A stretch of 33,255 bases of DNA from Nitrospinota bacterium. Its GTDB lineage: Bacteria > Nitrospirota > Nitrospiria > Nitrospirales > UBA8639. Below the pieces are notes generated by a model that worked only from the letters and a program-made list of their open reading frames with translations, was not told where the DNA came from and searched no databases. The DNA is taken from assembly GCA_022572725.1 (NCBI GenBank), contig JACZVJ010000024.1, positions 1-33,255 of the forward strand, read 5' to 3'. Positions within the stretch are counted from its first letter, which is position 1. Each line of letters begins with the position of its first letter. Positions 7,459-16,121 of this stretch are shown here, piece by piece. Both the position numbers and the translations under genes were made by a program.

Positions 7459-8781
7459 TTAAGAAACAAACGTTCCTTGGCTTTGGGCCATACGTGTATC
7501 CAGCACCTTAGTGATAAACTCAAGGTTCCGCGGGACAACCCCTTGATGTTCACGAACAACTTCCCTAGCTGCCTGGCCCATCTGCTCAGTCCAATCGCGA
7601 TTTCGAAACGACTTAAGAAAGAGCTCTGCTAACTCTTCCCCGTTTTGAACCTGGACACCCCCTCCACCCTGAAGTAAAAGCCCTGCAATCTCCCTACAGT
7701 GGTCGGTAAAGGGACCAAAGAAAACGGGTTTTCCCCACCCCGCCGGTTCGAGGAGATTATGCCCGCCAATGGGAACGAGTGTACCACCGACAAATGCCAC
7801 CCAGGCCCAGGAATACACACTGGCTAATTCCCCACGAGAATCAAGAATGATAACTCGGGGTCCCTCCGCACTTGGGGCCCAATCGTTTTGGTTTTGAATC
7901 CGGCTCCTACGCACAACCTTCATACCATAGGCTTGAACTCTATTCTCAAGCCGATCGGCTCGTTCGATGTGGCGAGGGGCAAGAAGAAGGACTACCGTTG
8001 GATACTCCCGACACACTCGTTCGTAACATCGCAAAAGAGCTTCCTCTTCCTCAGCATGCGTACTGCCAGCCACAATCAACTCTTCCCCAAGGGCCAAACC
8101 GATTGAGCCGGGCTTGATACGGGGGATTCCATTCACTTCCCAATTCTGTCCCTGATCGAACTTCATGTTACCGGTCCGATGGACCTGGTTCCGAGCCATG
8201 CCAAGTTGCGTCATTCGCTGCAAATCCCGATCAGACTGTACCAAGCATAGGCTCACCGTTGACAGCACCCGAGCCATAAAACCCCTGATCAGCCTGTAAT
8301 GTCGAAAAGAACGGGAAGAGAGGCGGCCATTGACCAAGATGGTTGGCACACCATGACGATGAAGGCATCTCAGTAGATTTGGCCACAATTCGGTCTCGAC
8401 GAAAATAAACGCTGCAGGACGGATCCATCGCACATACCGCAAGACCGTCCATGGCCAGTCCAATGGCAAGTAACAATGGTCCGCAATACCCGATAATCTC
8501 TGTTCAACAGCCTCTCGGCCGGTTTCTGTGACCGTTGAGATTCTCATCTTAAGAAACGGGTAACGGGCACGGAGACCCAAGACCAAGGGGATCACTGCTA
8601 AAACTTCCCCAAGTGAAACGGCGTGGATCCAAAGAACCGGCTGGTGAGCCGGTTCAAGTACTGGGAGTCCAATCCCCATTCGTTGCAGGAGCCCCCGCCG
8701 GCATCGCTTTTTCACCATAAGGGTGAGAACCACCAGGGGCGCTGTTACAAAGAGAACCAGATTATAGACCAGGTACCACAT
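7459..8781 (-). CDS. waaA: 3-deoxy-D-manno-octulosonic acid (Kdo) transferase
   Basis: WaaA transfers one or more Kdo residues from CMP-Kdo to lipid IVA. The 440-residue protein begins with a hydrophobic anchor (residues 1-22), followed by the family block WIHAVSLGEVLAVIPL, whose E59 matches the catalytic Glu of the family. FVETELWPNLLRC and NGRLSSRSFRHYR are further signatures, and the CMP-Kdo site includes AGSTHAEEE and GGHNLLEPAGWGKPV. Whether it adds one, two or more Kdo cannot be told from sequence. It lies between the lpxJ candidate and lpxK, on the same strand. Confidence 0.95.
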   Translation of the reverse strand: MWYLVYNLVLFVTAPLVVLTLMVKKRCRRGLLQRMGIGLPVLEPAHQPVLWIHAVSLGEVLAVIPLVLGLRARYPFLKMRISTVTETGREAVEQRLSGIADHCYLPLDWPWTVLRYVRWIRPAAFIFVETELWPNLLRCLHRHGVPTILVNGRLSSRSFRHYRLIRGFMARVLSTVSLCLVQSDRDLQRMTQLGMARNQVHRTGNMKFDQGQNWEVNGIPRIKPGSIGLALGEELIVAGSTHAEEEEALLRCYERVCREYPTVVLLLAPRHIERADRLENRVQAYGMKVVRRSRIQNQNDWAPSAEGPRVIILDSRGELASVYSWAWVAFVGGTLVPIGGHNLLEPAGWGKPVFFGPFTDHCREIAGLLLQGGGGVQVQNGEELAELFLKSFRNRDWTEQMGQAAREVVREHQGVVPRNLEFITKVLDTRMAQSQGTFVS

Positions 8782-8904
8782 AGTCGAGAGGATCGTGAGC
8801 CCGGAACGGATGAGAGGTAAATCTGAACCCAGCTCTCACCTCGTGACTGAGGGGAAATGCCCTTATGGAGTAGAAGGTTGGTGAGGGCGGGGATTACCGT
8901 CCGG

Positions 8905-9557
8905 TCATTTCTGGTTGACCACCACGTCAGCTTTGCGAGTCATCCCTAGTAACACATTTTCAAGTTCACGCTGCTTCACTTCCATATCAACTTTGCCCGC
9001 GGACCGGGAAACCCAAATTGGGTCCCCCCACAAAAAAAGGGCTTGCCCAAGGGGGTAGGGAATCATGAACCGATCCCAACTGGAAAAGACTTTTTTTTTG
9101 AGCACGAAAACACCAACGGAACGATGGGAAGGCTCGTCGCCCTCGCTAAACGAACAATTCCTGGTTGTACCACATGCCTTGGTCCCTGAGGACCGTCCGG
9201 GGTGACCACGAGATCGGCTCCGCTTCGACCAAGGCGAAGGAGTTGGCGAAAGGCGATCGTCCCACCCCGGGTCGTCGATCCTCGAACGGCGTGAAATCCG
9301 AATCGTTTGAGGATACGATACACCAATTCCCCATCCCGGTGTTGGCTAATCAAGATATGCGCGTTTCTGCCCCTGTATGCCAGAGGCATCATTAATTGTT
9401 GACCGTGCCAAAACGCAATAATCATGCCTTGGCCCTGACGATAGAGCCCATCCACCCATTCTTCCCCTTCCACGTCAAGCCGGACCACCCGCCCCAGACC
9501 ACGGATCAACCACATCCCAAGAAGAGAGAACAGCCATAATTTGAGCGAGCCTGCCAC
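8905..9557 (-). pseudogene. DUF374 acyltransferase (LpxJ-type lipid A acyltransferase candidate), split by a frameshift
   Basis: Two overlapping reading frames together encode one DUF374 protein. The first (from 9557) carries IIAFWHGQQL (46-55), SQHRDGE, RGSTTRGG (92-99) and TPDGPQGPR (119-127), then runs out of frame after SCSKKK. The missing C-terminal part, KVFSSWDRFMIPYPLG onward, continues in the -1 frame to 8905, giving about 217 residues, a normal length. The break lies in a run of nine A residues (9091-9099). The zero-frame codons TCA AAA AAA AAG contain the A AAA AAG heptamer used for -1 frameshifting in dnaX, so recoding or polymerase slippage could restore the protein. A sequencing error or a true mutation is equally possible. 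Family knowledge: LpxJ, a late lipid A acyltransferase of Helicobacter and Campylobacter, is a DUF374 protein. The position between msbA and waaA fits. Confidence 0.75.
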
Positions 9558-9580
9558 GCCATCTCTCCACAGTCACGGAG

Positions 9581-11338
9581 TCAGGTCATCAGGGATTCCA
9601 CCGCGAGTTCCTGGAACTGAGTTCGATAAAGCTTTTTATACATTCCATTCCTACGAAGAAGCTCGGAATGAGTCCCGGTTTCGATTATCCGCCCTCGATC
9701 CAGCACAACGATTCGGTCGGCATGTTGGATCGTCGAAAGCCGATGAGCAATCACAAGAGTCGTTCGGTCTTTCATCAAATTGGCCAGGGCTTCCTGGACC
9801 AACCGTTCGGACTCTGAGTCGAGGGAGGAGGTGGCTTCATCCAGGATCAACAGGGGTGGATCACGCAAAATCGCTCTTGCAATGGCTAATCGCTGACGCT
9901 GGCCCCCGGACAGTCTCACCCCGTTTTCCCCCACCACGGTTTCCAAACCCATGGGCAACCGCTCAATAAACTCCCACGCATGGGCGGCCCTGGCTGCTTC
10001 GATAACCTCGTTCTCACTGGCATCAACTCGTCCATACGCGATATTTGTTTGTATCGTTTCATCGAACAACACGGTTTCTTGGGAAACAATGGCAATCTGC
10101 CGGCGCAGGGATGCAAGCGTCACATCTCGAATGTCTTGCCCGTCAATCAGAATGGCCCCCTTGGTTGGAGTGTAAAATCTAAGGACAAGACTCACCAACG
10201 TGGTTTTGCCGCTACCACTACTCCCAACCAATGCGACGACCTCCCCAAACCGAACCTTCACATTCACTCCAACAAGAGCCGGTTCCGAGTTGCCCTCATA
10301 ACAAAAACTGACATTCTGAAATTCTACGGTCTGCGCAATGGGTCGCAATGGCTTTCGTCCCCGATCTTCGTCTATTTCATTTTCAAGTTCCAATACCTCA
10401 AAGACCCGTTGACCCGCAGCGATCGCCATCTGGATGGAGGAATTAGCACCCGCAAGACGCCGAACGGGAGCATAGGCCATGAACATCGCCGTTAAAAAGG
10501 AAAAAAATGCTCCAGGGGTCATGGCCCCGGAAATAACAAGGTGCCCCCCATACCAGATGATAATCGCAACCCCGGACACCCCGATGGATTCCATGAGGGG
10601 GGAGGCTAGCGCCGAGAGTTGGGCGGACTTCATGCTGGCGCGCATATACGACGTGTTGCTCTTTCCAAACCGCTCCCCTTCTTCTTCTTCCCTTCCATAG
10701 GCTTTCACGATCCGAATTCCAACGAAGGCTTCTTTCAAAGCAGAAGCCATGTCTCCCATAAACACTTGCCCTCGAGTAGCCAACCTCCTCAACCGGTAAC
10801 CAATCCGCACCAGAGCATACCCGGAAATAGGAAGGACAAAGATCAGCACGGTTGCCAGCTTCCAATTCTGATAAAACACCACTCCAATCATGGCGAGAAA
10901 GGTGAGCCCTTGTTGGAAGATATCCTTCAGGACATTGGGGATCGCATTGGCCATTTGATTGACATCATTCATCACCCGTGACACCAAACGGCCTGAAGTA
11001 TTCACATCGTGAAACCGAAGGGGCAAACGAACCAATTGATCGAACAGTTGCTGGCGAATGTTGGCGACAATATGATTACCGACATAACTCATGAGGTAAG
11101 CCTGGCCATAGGCAAACAGTCCCTTGAGAAGGGCCACGCATAACAAGGCAACCGGCAAAATTATAAAGAGGGACTGATCTTTCTCAATAAAGATGCCATC
11201 CAATACGGGTCGTACCAGCCAGGCATAGGCGGCGGTAAGGCCAGCCACGCAAGCCGAGCACAGAGCCGCAGCGACAAGCCGCATCCGGTAGCCGCGAAGG
11301 TAGTGGAGAATTCGGAGAAAGGTGGTCACCCCTGACAC
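9581..11338 (-). CDS. msbA: Lipid A export ABC transporter, permease/ATP-binding protein
   Basis: This 585-residue half-transporter has an N-terminal six-helix membrane domain (about residues 1-320) fused to an ABC ATPase. ATPase motifs are VGSSGSGKTT (Walker A, near residue 375), LSGGQRQRLAIARAIL (signature), LLILDEATSSLDS (Walker B) and the switch histidine in VIAHRLSTI. It flips lipid A-core across the inner membrane, homodimeric in the known family members. The LPS context supports MsbA over a generic multidrug exporter. Translation starts at a GTG that overlaps the lpxB stop by 13 bases, implying translational coupling. The lpxJ candidate follows after 23 bases. Confidence 0.93.
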   Translation of the reverse strand: MSGVTTFLRILHYLRGYRMRLVAAALCSACVAGLTAAYAWLVRPVLDGIFIEKDQSLFIILPVALLCVALLKGLFAYGQAYLMSYVGNHIVANIRQQLFDQLVRLPLRFHDVNTSGRLVSRVMNDVNQMANAIPNVLKDIFQQGLTFLAMIGVVFYQNWKLATVLIFVLPISGYALVRIGYRLRRLATRGQVFMGDMASALKEAFVGIRIVKAYGREEEEGERFGKSNTSYMRASMKSAQLSALASPLMESIGVSGVAIIIWYGGHLVISGAMTPGAFFSFLTAMFMAYAPVRRLAGANSSIQMAIAAGQRVFEVLELENEIDEDRGRKPLRPIAQTVEFQNVSFCYEGNSEPALVGVNVKVRFGEVVALVGSSGSGKTTLVSLVLRFYTPTKGAILIDGQDIRDVTLASLRRQIAIVSQETVLFDETIQTNIAYGRVDASENEVIEAARAAHAWEFIERLPMGLETVVGENGVRLSGGQRQRLAIARAILRDPPLLILDEATSSLDSESERLVQEALANLMKDRTTLVIAHRLSTIQHADRIVVLDRGRIIETGTHSELLRRNGMYKKLYRTQFQELAVESLMT

Positions 11339-12456
11339 TCCGCCAAAACAATGTGGGCGGCCCTCGTGGAAGCCCCAGGGGTTCCTAATTCTCCACGGAT
11401 CGCCCGGAAACCCTCCCGCATTCGTTCACAGAGACCTTGATCCCTGAGAAGCATCAGCGCCTCCTCACTCAGTTTTTCAGCCGTGGCCTCGTCCTGGATT
11501 AACTCAGGCACAATCCCCCGTCCAGCCACCAGGTTGACCAATCCAATATACTTCACGGTGACGAGCCGCTTGGCGACCTGGTACGTCAACCAGGATAGGC
11601 GGTAGGTAATCACCATTGGAGTCCCGATTAAGGCAGCCTGAAGCGTCGCCGTTCCTGAAGCAACAAGTAACAGGTCCGAGGTCGCCATGACTTCGTTTGT
11701 GTGGTTTCCTGTCACGGTGACCTGCAAGCCTGTTCGGTCTAAAACACTTTCAATCAGATCTTCAGAAATTGAGGAAGCTCGCCCAATGACACATTGGATT
11801 CCTGGGTAAAACCGGGCGATGTGCTTCACGGCCTGTATCATGGGAGGCAAAAGGGTTCGCACTTCGGGCACTCGGCTTCCAGGCAAAAGGCCTATCACGA
11901 GTTCATCCCGAGGTAAGCCCAGTTGGTGGCGCAGAGAATTTTTATCGTAGGCTGGAGCCAAGGTATCCAACAAGGGGTGACCCACAAAATCACAGGCCAC
12001 GCCGGCATTCCGAAAAAGGGATTCTTCAAATGGAAGAATGACGATCATTCGATGCACCACCCGCCTGATGAGTTTCATCCGGCGAGCTCCCCAAGCCCAA
12101 ATTTGGGGGGCGATATAGTAGATCACTCGGTGACCAATCCGCGCTGCAATCCTCGCCAAGCGAAGGTTGGTGCCCGGGTTATCAATTAACACCACCGCAT
12201 CCAGCTTTTCCTGCCGAAGGAACCTCCTTAATCGAAATAAGTTGGAAAGCCCCTTTCGGATTTCCTTGAGTCCAAGCACCCCGACAGCATCGAGGCGCTC
12301 CATTCCTGGAATGAGCTCCACGCCTGCTGCCTTCATATGAAACCCTCCTGCACCGAAAAGCCTCACGTCGGGCTTCAGTTTCCTGAGGGCTATAGCCAAA
12401 TTGGCCCCATGCAAATCCCCTGATGCTTCACCCGTCACAATCAGAATTCGGGGCAT
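11326..12456 (-). CDS. lpxB: Lipid-A-disaccharide synthase
   Basis: LpxB joins UDP-2,3-diacylglucosamine and lipid X into the lipid A disaccharide. The 376-residue protein starts with PRILIVTGEASGDLHGANL (2-20), the family signature. It also contains GVLGLKEIRK, DNPGTNLRLAR, YYIAPQIWAWGARR and LLPGSRVPEVRTLLP, all typical of LpxB. ASGTATLQAALIGTPMVITY forms the nucleotide-sugar side of the cleft. The ATG start lies 8 bases after the preceding oxidoreductase gene, and the stop overlaps the msbA start. Confidence 0.95.
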   Translation of the reverse strand: MPRILIVTGEASGDLHGANLAIALRKLKPDVRLFGAGGFHMKAAGVELIPGMERLDAVGVLGLKEIRKGLSNLFRLRRFLRQEKLDAVVLIDNPGTNLRLARIAARIGHRVIYYIAPQIWAWGARRMKLIRRVVHRMIVILPFEESLFRNAGVACDFVGHPLLDTLAPAYDKNSLRHQLGLPRDELVIGLLPGSRVPEVRTLLPPMIQAVKHIARFYPGIQCVIGRASSISEDLIESVLDRTGLQVTVTGNHTNEVMATSDLLLVASGTATLQAALIGTPMVITYRLSWLTYQVAKRLVTVKYIGLVNLVAGRGIVPELIQDEATAEKLSEEALMLLRDQGLCERMREGFRAIRGELGTPGASTRAAHIVLAECQG

Positions 12457-12464
12457 CGGAAGGA

Positions 12465-13457
12465 TCAGGGTGAATAATCCCCACGTGGGGAATACGCAAT
12501 GTCTGCGCCATCCTGAACGGGGCTTTCCCCAGCTTTAATGACGGCCAGCACCTTATGAGCCAACTCCAGTGAAGCCGTGCCATCCTCCCCAGACACCAAA
12601 GGCCGGGAACCGCTCCGTACGGCGTGGATAAACGCACCAAGCTCTCGTTCGAGGGGTTCCTCATTATCACCATGGAGGTGTTCGGTTTTGACAGTCGACT
12701 GATCTTCACCACCATAAACACGACGGTACAGAATCCCTCGACGAGTTTGGTAATCAACCGAAATATACTCATCCGGCTGAAAGAGCCGGAGTTTCCGAAG
12801 ATACCCCGTTGAAACTCGGCTCGCCGTTAAGTTGGCCACGCATCCATTTTCAAACTCGATTCGAGCGTTTGAAAAATCGATGTTCGGCGACAGCACCGCA
12901 ACCCCTACGGCTTCAACGTTCCTGATCTTGCCCAGACCAAACGAAAGAACAATATCAAGATCATGAATCATCAGATCCAGGACAACATCAATATCAGTGC
13001 CCCTGGGTTGAAAAGGGGCCAATCGGTGGCATTCGACAAAACCGGGGTTTTTTATCCGTGGCCGAATTAACTCCATTATTGGGTTAAACCGCTCACTGTG
13101 CCCAACTTGGAGCGTCAGTCCCTCACCGCGAGCCAACTCCACCAACTCCCGTCCTTCCTCAACCGTCGAAGCAATAGGTTTTTCCACGAGCACATGGATA
13201 CCTGCGGCAAGGCACTCTTTCGCCACGGAAAAATGGTCTGAAGTTGGCACAGCCACGCTCACGGCATCCACCTGCTGCACCATTAAACGGAAATCTGAAA
13301 AAGTCTGGACCTGATGCCGTGTCCCAATGATGCGACACCGTTCCGAATCCAGGTCCGCAACACCTACCAACCGGGCATGCGGGAGAGACTCATAAATGCG
13401 GGCATGGTGTTGCCCAAGGTACCCCACACCGATAACACCCACCCTCAGGCCATTCAT
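12465..13457 (-). CDS. Gfo/Idh/MocA-family NAD(P)-dependent oxidoreductase in the lpx cluster, possible GnnA
   Basis: The 330-residue protein has an N-terminal Rossmann fold (GVIGVGYLGQHHARIY, residues 7-22) and the catalytic EKPIA with Lys at 93. VGHSERFNP and MIHDLDIVLS belong to the substrate domain of this family. Members oxidise or reduce sugars, often nucleotide sugars. In Acidithiobacillus and Leptospira, GnnA belongs to this family and, with the aminotransferase GnnB, makes UDP-GlcNAc3N for amide-linked lipid A. The position between lpxI and lpxB makes such a role attractive here, but no gnnB-like gene lies in the window. It may instead act on another LPS sugar. Coupling to lpxB (8-base gap) supports a lipid A role. 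Confidence 0.85.
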   Translation of the reverse strand: MNGLRVGVIGVGYLGQHHARIYESLPHARLVGVADLDSERCRIIGTRHQVQTFSDFRLMVQQVDAVSVAVPTSDHFSVAKECLAAGIHVLVEKPIASTVEEGRELVELARGEGLTLQVGHSERFNPIMELIRPRIKNPGFVECHRLAPFQPRGTDIDVVLDLMIHDLDIVLSFGLGKIRNVEAVGVAVLSPNIDFSNARIEFENGCVANLTASRVSTGYLRKLRLFQPDEYISVDYQTRRGILYRRVYGGEDQSTVKTEHLHGDNEEPLERELGAFIHAVRSGSRPLVSGEDGTASLELAHKVLAVIKAGESPVQDGADIAYSPRGDYSP

Positions 13458-13579
13458 ATTCAGAGTCTAGTCCCTTGGATTTCGGTCAAAATGTCCATCT
13501 AAAAGAGGAATGAAGGTCATTGGGAGGACCTCCGGAGCCAAGGGAAAGTCCCTGACCCCAGTAAAAAAATCACCCATAG

Positions 13580-14440
13580 CTATCCTTTCAAACCCACTAC
13601 CGCAATATGACCACGATTAGCCTTCTCGAGCATCTCATCACGGTCAAGAAGAATGGTTTTAGCAGCCTCAAGTGCCAACACCGTGGCTTTGACTTCCTGC
13701 ATGACCTCAATAGTGCCCGGTCCTACGGCGGGCAGATCAAACCGAAGGTCTTGCTGCGGCTTACAGCGCTTGACCACCACCGCTCCGTCCTTAGCCAACC
13801 TCCCACCCCGGCGAATGGTCTCATCGGTCCCGTCAACAGCCTCAACCGCAAGAACAACCTGATCCTTGATGATGACACACTGGCCAATATCCAGCCGTCC
13901 AATCTCGTGAGCGACCTCCCACCCGTACCGCACGTCATCCATCTCTTTTGAGGTGAGCTGCCGCTTTGCAAGCTCACCTTCCTCCACCAGGATATTCTGA
14001 AGCCCGAAAGTCGCCTCCATAATGTGAATGCCCTCACTCTCCAACTCGGCAGCCACTTCCCGCAAAATCCCATCATCTTTCCACTTCTTCAATCGCCCGA
14101 ATAAAGCCAAGGCCCGAAAATCAGGTCTGACCGTCGAGAATATGTGCGTCTTTTTCATTCCACCGAGCATGACCGCTCGACGCACACCCTCGGCCTTCAA
14201 AGTCTGAATAAGCTTATTGAACTGCCCAATTTTGATCCAATGAATTCGGTCCACGTAATGTGCAAGCTCAGGCGTGGTTTCATCAATATGGGCAACTGCG
14301 GAAACGACATATCCCAAGCGTCTGGCATTTTCCGCAAAAATAATCGGAAACCGCCCATTCCCTGCAATAAGGCCAATTCGCTCTGAAGAGGGAGAAGGAA
14401 GGGGGGCTTGAAGGTCAGGAGAAGAAGATTGGGTTCCCAT
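13580..14440 (-). CDS. lpxI: UDP-2,3-diacylglucosamine diphosphatase LpxI (DUF1009)
   Basis: LpxI hydrolyses UDP-2,3-diacylglucosamine to lipid X, replacing the unrelated LpxH of enterobacteria. The 286-residue protein has the N-terminal block IGLIAGNGRFPIIFAENARR (22-41), GQFNKLIQTLKAEGVRRAVM and GGMKKTHIF. The C-terminal domain has VVKRCKPQQDLRFDLPAVG and GTIEVM. These are standard signatures of the family. It sits in the usual place between lpxA and lpxB. A 122-base gap without a recognisable gene separates it from the following oxidoreductase gene. Confidence 0.94.
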   Translation of the reverse strand: MGTQSSSPDLQAPLPSPSSERIGLIAGNGRFPIIFAENARRLGYVVSAVAHIDETTPELAHYVDRIHWIKIGQFNKLIQTLKAEGVRRAVMLGGMKKTHIFSTVRPDFRALALFGRLKKWKDDGILREVAAELESEGIHIMEATFGLQNILVEEGELAKRQLTSKEMDDVRYGWEVAHEIGRLDIGQCVIIKDQVVLAVEAVDGTDETIRRGGRLAKDGAVVVKRCKPQQDLRFDLPAVGPGTIEVMQEVKATVLALEAAKTILLDRDEMLEKANRGHIAVVGLKG

Positions 14441-14516
14441 GAGCGGGTTGGTGCAGAACTCCTTTAGATCCTACTCAACCGTAACATCCTCAACCCCAAA
14501 AGTCGGATGTCTAGAA

Positions 14517-14678
14517 TCACCAGGTTATTCCATTCTGTTTTGGATTTTCCATGAAAAGCCCAATGGGGAAGGCTGAAGGACCCGAGTGACCGTCACGAAC
14601 ACCACAGTAGCCGAAGAGATAGGGGACTAAAAGACCTCCGATGATTCCCCGCAACATCCCGCTAGAATTCTTCTTCAT
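14517..14678 (-). CDS. Possible small membrane protein between lpxA and lpxI
   Basis: An open frame of 53 codons starts at an ATG inside the last codons of lpxA and ends at 14517. It would encode a peptide with one hydrophobic segment (GIIGGLLVPYLFGYCGV) and a polar tail. A GAGG lies directly upstream of the ATG. I do not recognise the sequence and cannot show that it is translated. The 221-base gap between lpxA and lpxI otherwise has no feature. Confidence 0.2.
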   Translation of the reverse strand: MKKNSSGMLRGIIGGLLVPYLFGYCGVRDGHSGPSAFPIGLFMENPKQNGITW

Positions 14679-15486
14679 CCTCAACCCCCTTTCGAGCGGG
14701 ACGGCAGGTTCCCCGGGTCGAGCTTTCAAGAAATGTCAAAAGAAGGAGAACATCGGGACTATCCTGAAATTGATGTCGTGCCAACTTCGTGGCTTCTACC
14801 AACCGTTGGCCTTTCCGGAATAGGAGCTGGTACGCCTGCTTGAGGACCCTAATGCGTTGACTAGAAAATCCTCCACGTCGAAGCCCTATCGAGTTCAATC
14901 CAAATAATCGGGACCGGTTGCCAACAGCTCTCATGAATGGTGGGACATCACGCGCGACTGCTGAACACCCTCCAACCATGGCATAATCCCCAATTCGTAC
15001 GTACTGATGCACTCCCACCAAACCTCCAATGACCGCATAATTCCCAATGGTGATGTGCCCACCCAACGTGGCCGCATTCGCCATCATCACATGGTTCCCC
15101 ACTTGGCAATCATGAGCAATATGCACATAGGCCATAAGAAAATCATGATGGCCCAGCGTCGTGGAACCCCCACCGAAAGCCGTCCCGCGATTGACCGTCA
15201 CATATTCGCGTAAGATCGTATCATCCCCAATTACCACTCGTGTTGGTTCATCACGATACTGGAGATGCTGAGGTGGGGAACCGATGGACACATAGGGGAA
15301 GACTTTGCACCGCTGGCCAACTTCAGTCCATCCTTCAATAGAGACATGAGAACCGATCTGGGTGCCGCGACCTATCCGAACATGTTCCCCTACCACGGAA
15401 AATGGGCCAACGGCCACATCTTCATCCAATTCCGCTTTGGGATGGATGACCGCGGTCGGATGAATGGACACCCCTAAACCTGCCAT
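14662..15486 (-). CDS. lpxA: Acyl-ACP--UDP-N-acetylglucosamine O-acyltransferase
   Basis: LpxA performs the first step of lipid A synthesis, moving a 3-hydroxyacyl chain from ACP to the 3-position of UDP-GlcNAc. The 274-residue protein consists of left-handed beta-helix hexapeptide repeats from VSIHPTAVIHPKAEL onward. H125, in AYVHIAHDCQVGNH, matches the catalytic His of the E. coli enzyme even in number. The chain-length ruler position corresponding to E. coli G173 is also Gly here (VGGCSAVARDVPPF), which by analogy would allow long chains such as C14. The C-terminal helical domain (GLRRGGFS onward) is complete. It follows fabZ by 39 bases. Confidence 0.95.
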   Translation of the reverse strand: MAGLGVSIHPTAVIHPKAELDEDVAVGPFSVVGEHVRIGRGTQIGSHVSIEGWTEVGQRCKVFPYVSIGSPPQHLQYRDEPTRVVIGDDTILREYVTVNRGTAFGGGSTTLGHHDFLMAYVHIAHDCQVGNHVMMANAATLGGHITIGNYAVIGGLVGVHQYVRIGDYAMVGGCSAVARDVPPFMRAVGNRSRLFGLNSIGLRRGGFSSQRIRVLKQAYQLLFRKGQRLVEATKLARHQFQDSPDVLLLLTFLESSTRGTCRPARKGVEDEEEF

Positions 15487-15525
15487 CGCTTGACCCTGAT
15501 GAGCACGTTGCCAGACAAGAAATTA

Positions 15526-16038
15526 TTAAGACTCTGAGGCCTTTTCCACCTCGTCCACCGCTCCACCAGACATTTCGGTGGTGACCATAGCCGTTGTTTC
15601 ACCCTCACACACAAGGTCATCCCCCACATAGGCCTTGCCCCCCATTTTCCAAAACGGAGGTCGTCGCTTCAACACCGTGACTTCAAGCCTCAGTTGATCC
15701 CCCGGCAATACGGGTTTTCGAAATTTGGCTCTTTCCAACCCTGCGAGATAGACCACCGGTGGACCTTTGGGAGGAGAGGACTTAATCGCCAACAAGCCGC
15801 CAACCTGAGCCAAGGCCTCGATAATTAACACTCCCGGCATGATGGGACGACCTGGGAAATGACCTTGAAAAAACGGTTCATTAAAAGTCACGTTCTTGAT
15901 CCCAACGATCCGGATGTTCGCCTCAAACTCAATGACCCGATCCACAAAAAGGAATGGATAGCGATGGGGCAATATGGCTTGGATTTCAAGGCTATCCATT
16001 ATAACTTTGGTCATATGTGACTTTTCCATTTCCATCAT
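15526..16038 (-). CDS. fabZ: 3-hydroxyacyl-[acyl-carrier-protein] dehydratase
   Basis: FabZ dehydrates 3-hydroxyacyl-ACP in fatty acid synthesis and competes with LpxA for the same substrate, which explains the pairing. The protein has IQAILPHRYPFLFVDRV, the catalytic FQGHFPGRPIMPGVLIIEAL with active His and Glu, and AKFRKPVLPGDQL. The start is uncertain. The open frame begins at 16101, but FabZ homology begins close to the ATG cluster at 16038-16009. I chose 16038, which has a G-rich stretch a few bases upstream. The C-terminus carries a short acidic extension (SGGAVDEVEKASES) beyond the usual end. Confidence 0.93.
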   Translation of the reverse strand: MMEMEKSHMTKVIMDSLEIQAILPHRYPFLFVDRVIEFEANIRIVGIKNVTFNEPFFQGHFPGRPIMPGVLIIEALAQVGGLLAIKSSPPKGPPVVYLAGLERAKFRKPVLPGDQLRLEVTVLKRRPPFWKMGGKAYVGDDLVCEGETTAMVTTEMSGGAVDEVEKASES

Positions 16039-16121
16039 GTTAGGCCCCCCCGTCTGCGACAAAACAAAAATGATGCCCTTCAGCCATAGGCATAAAGCCA
16101 TGGCCGGGAACCCATCCTCAA

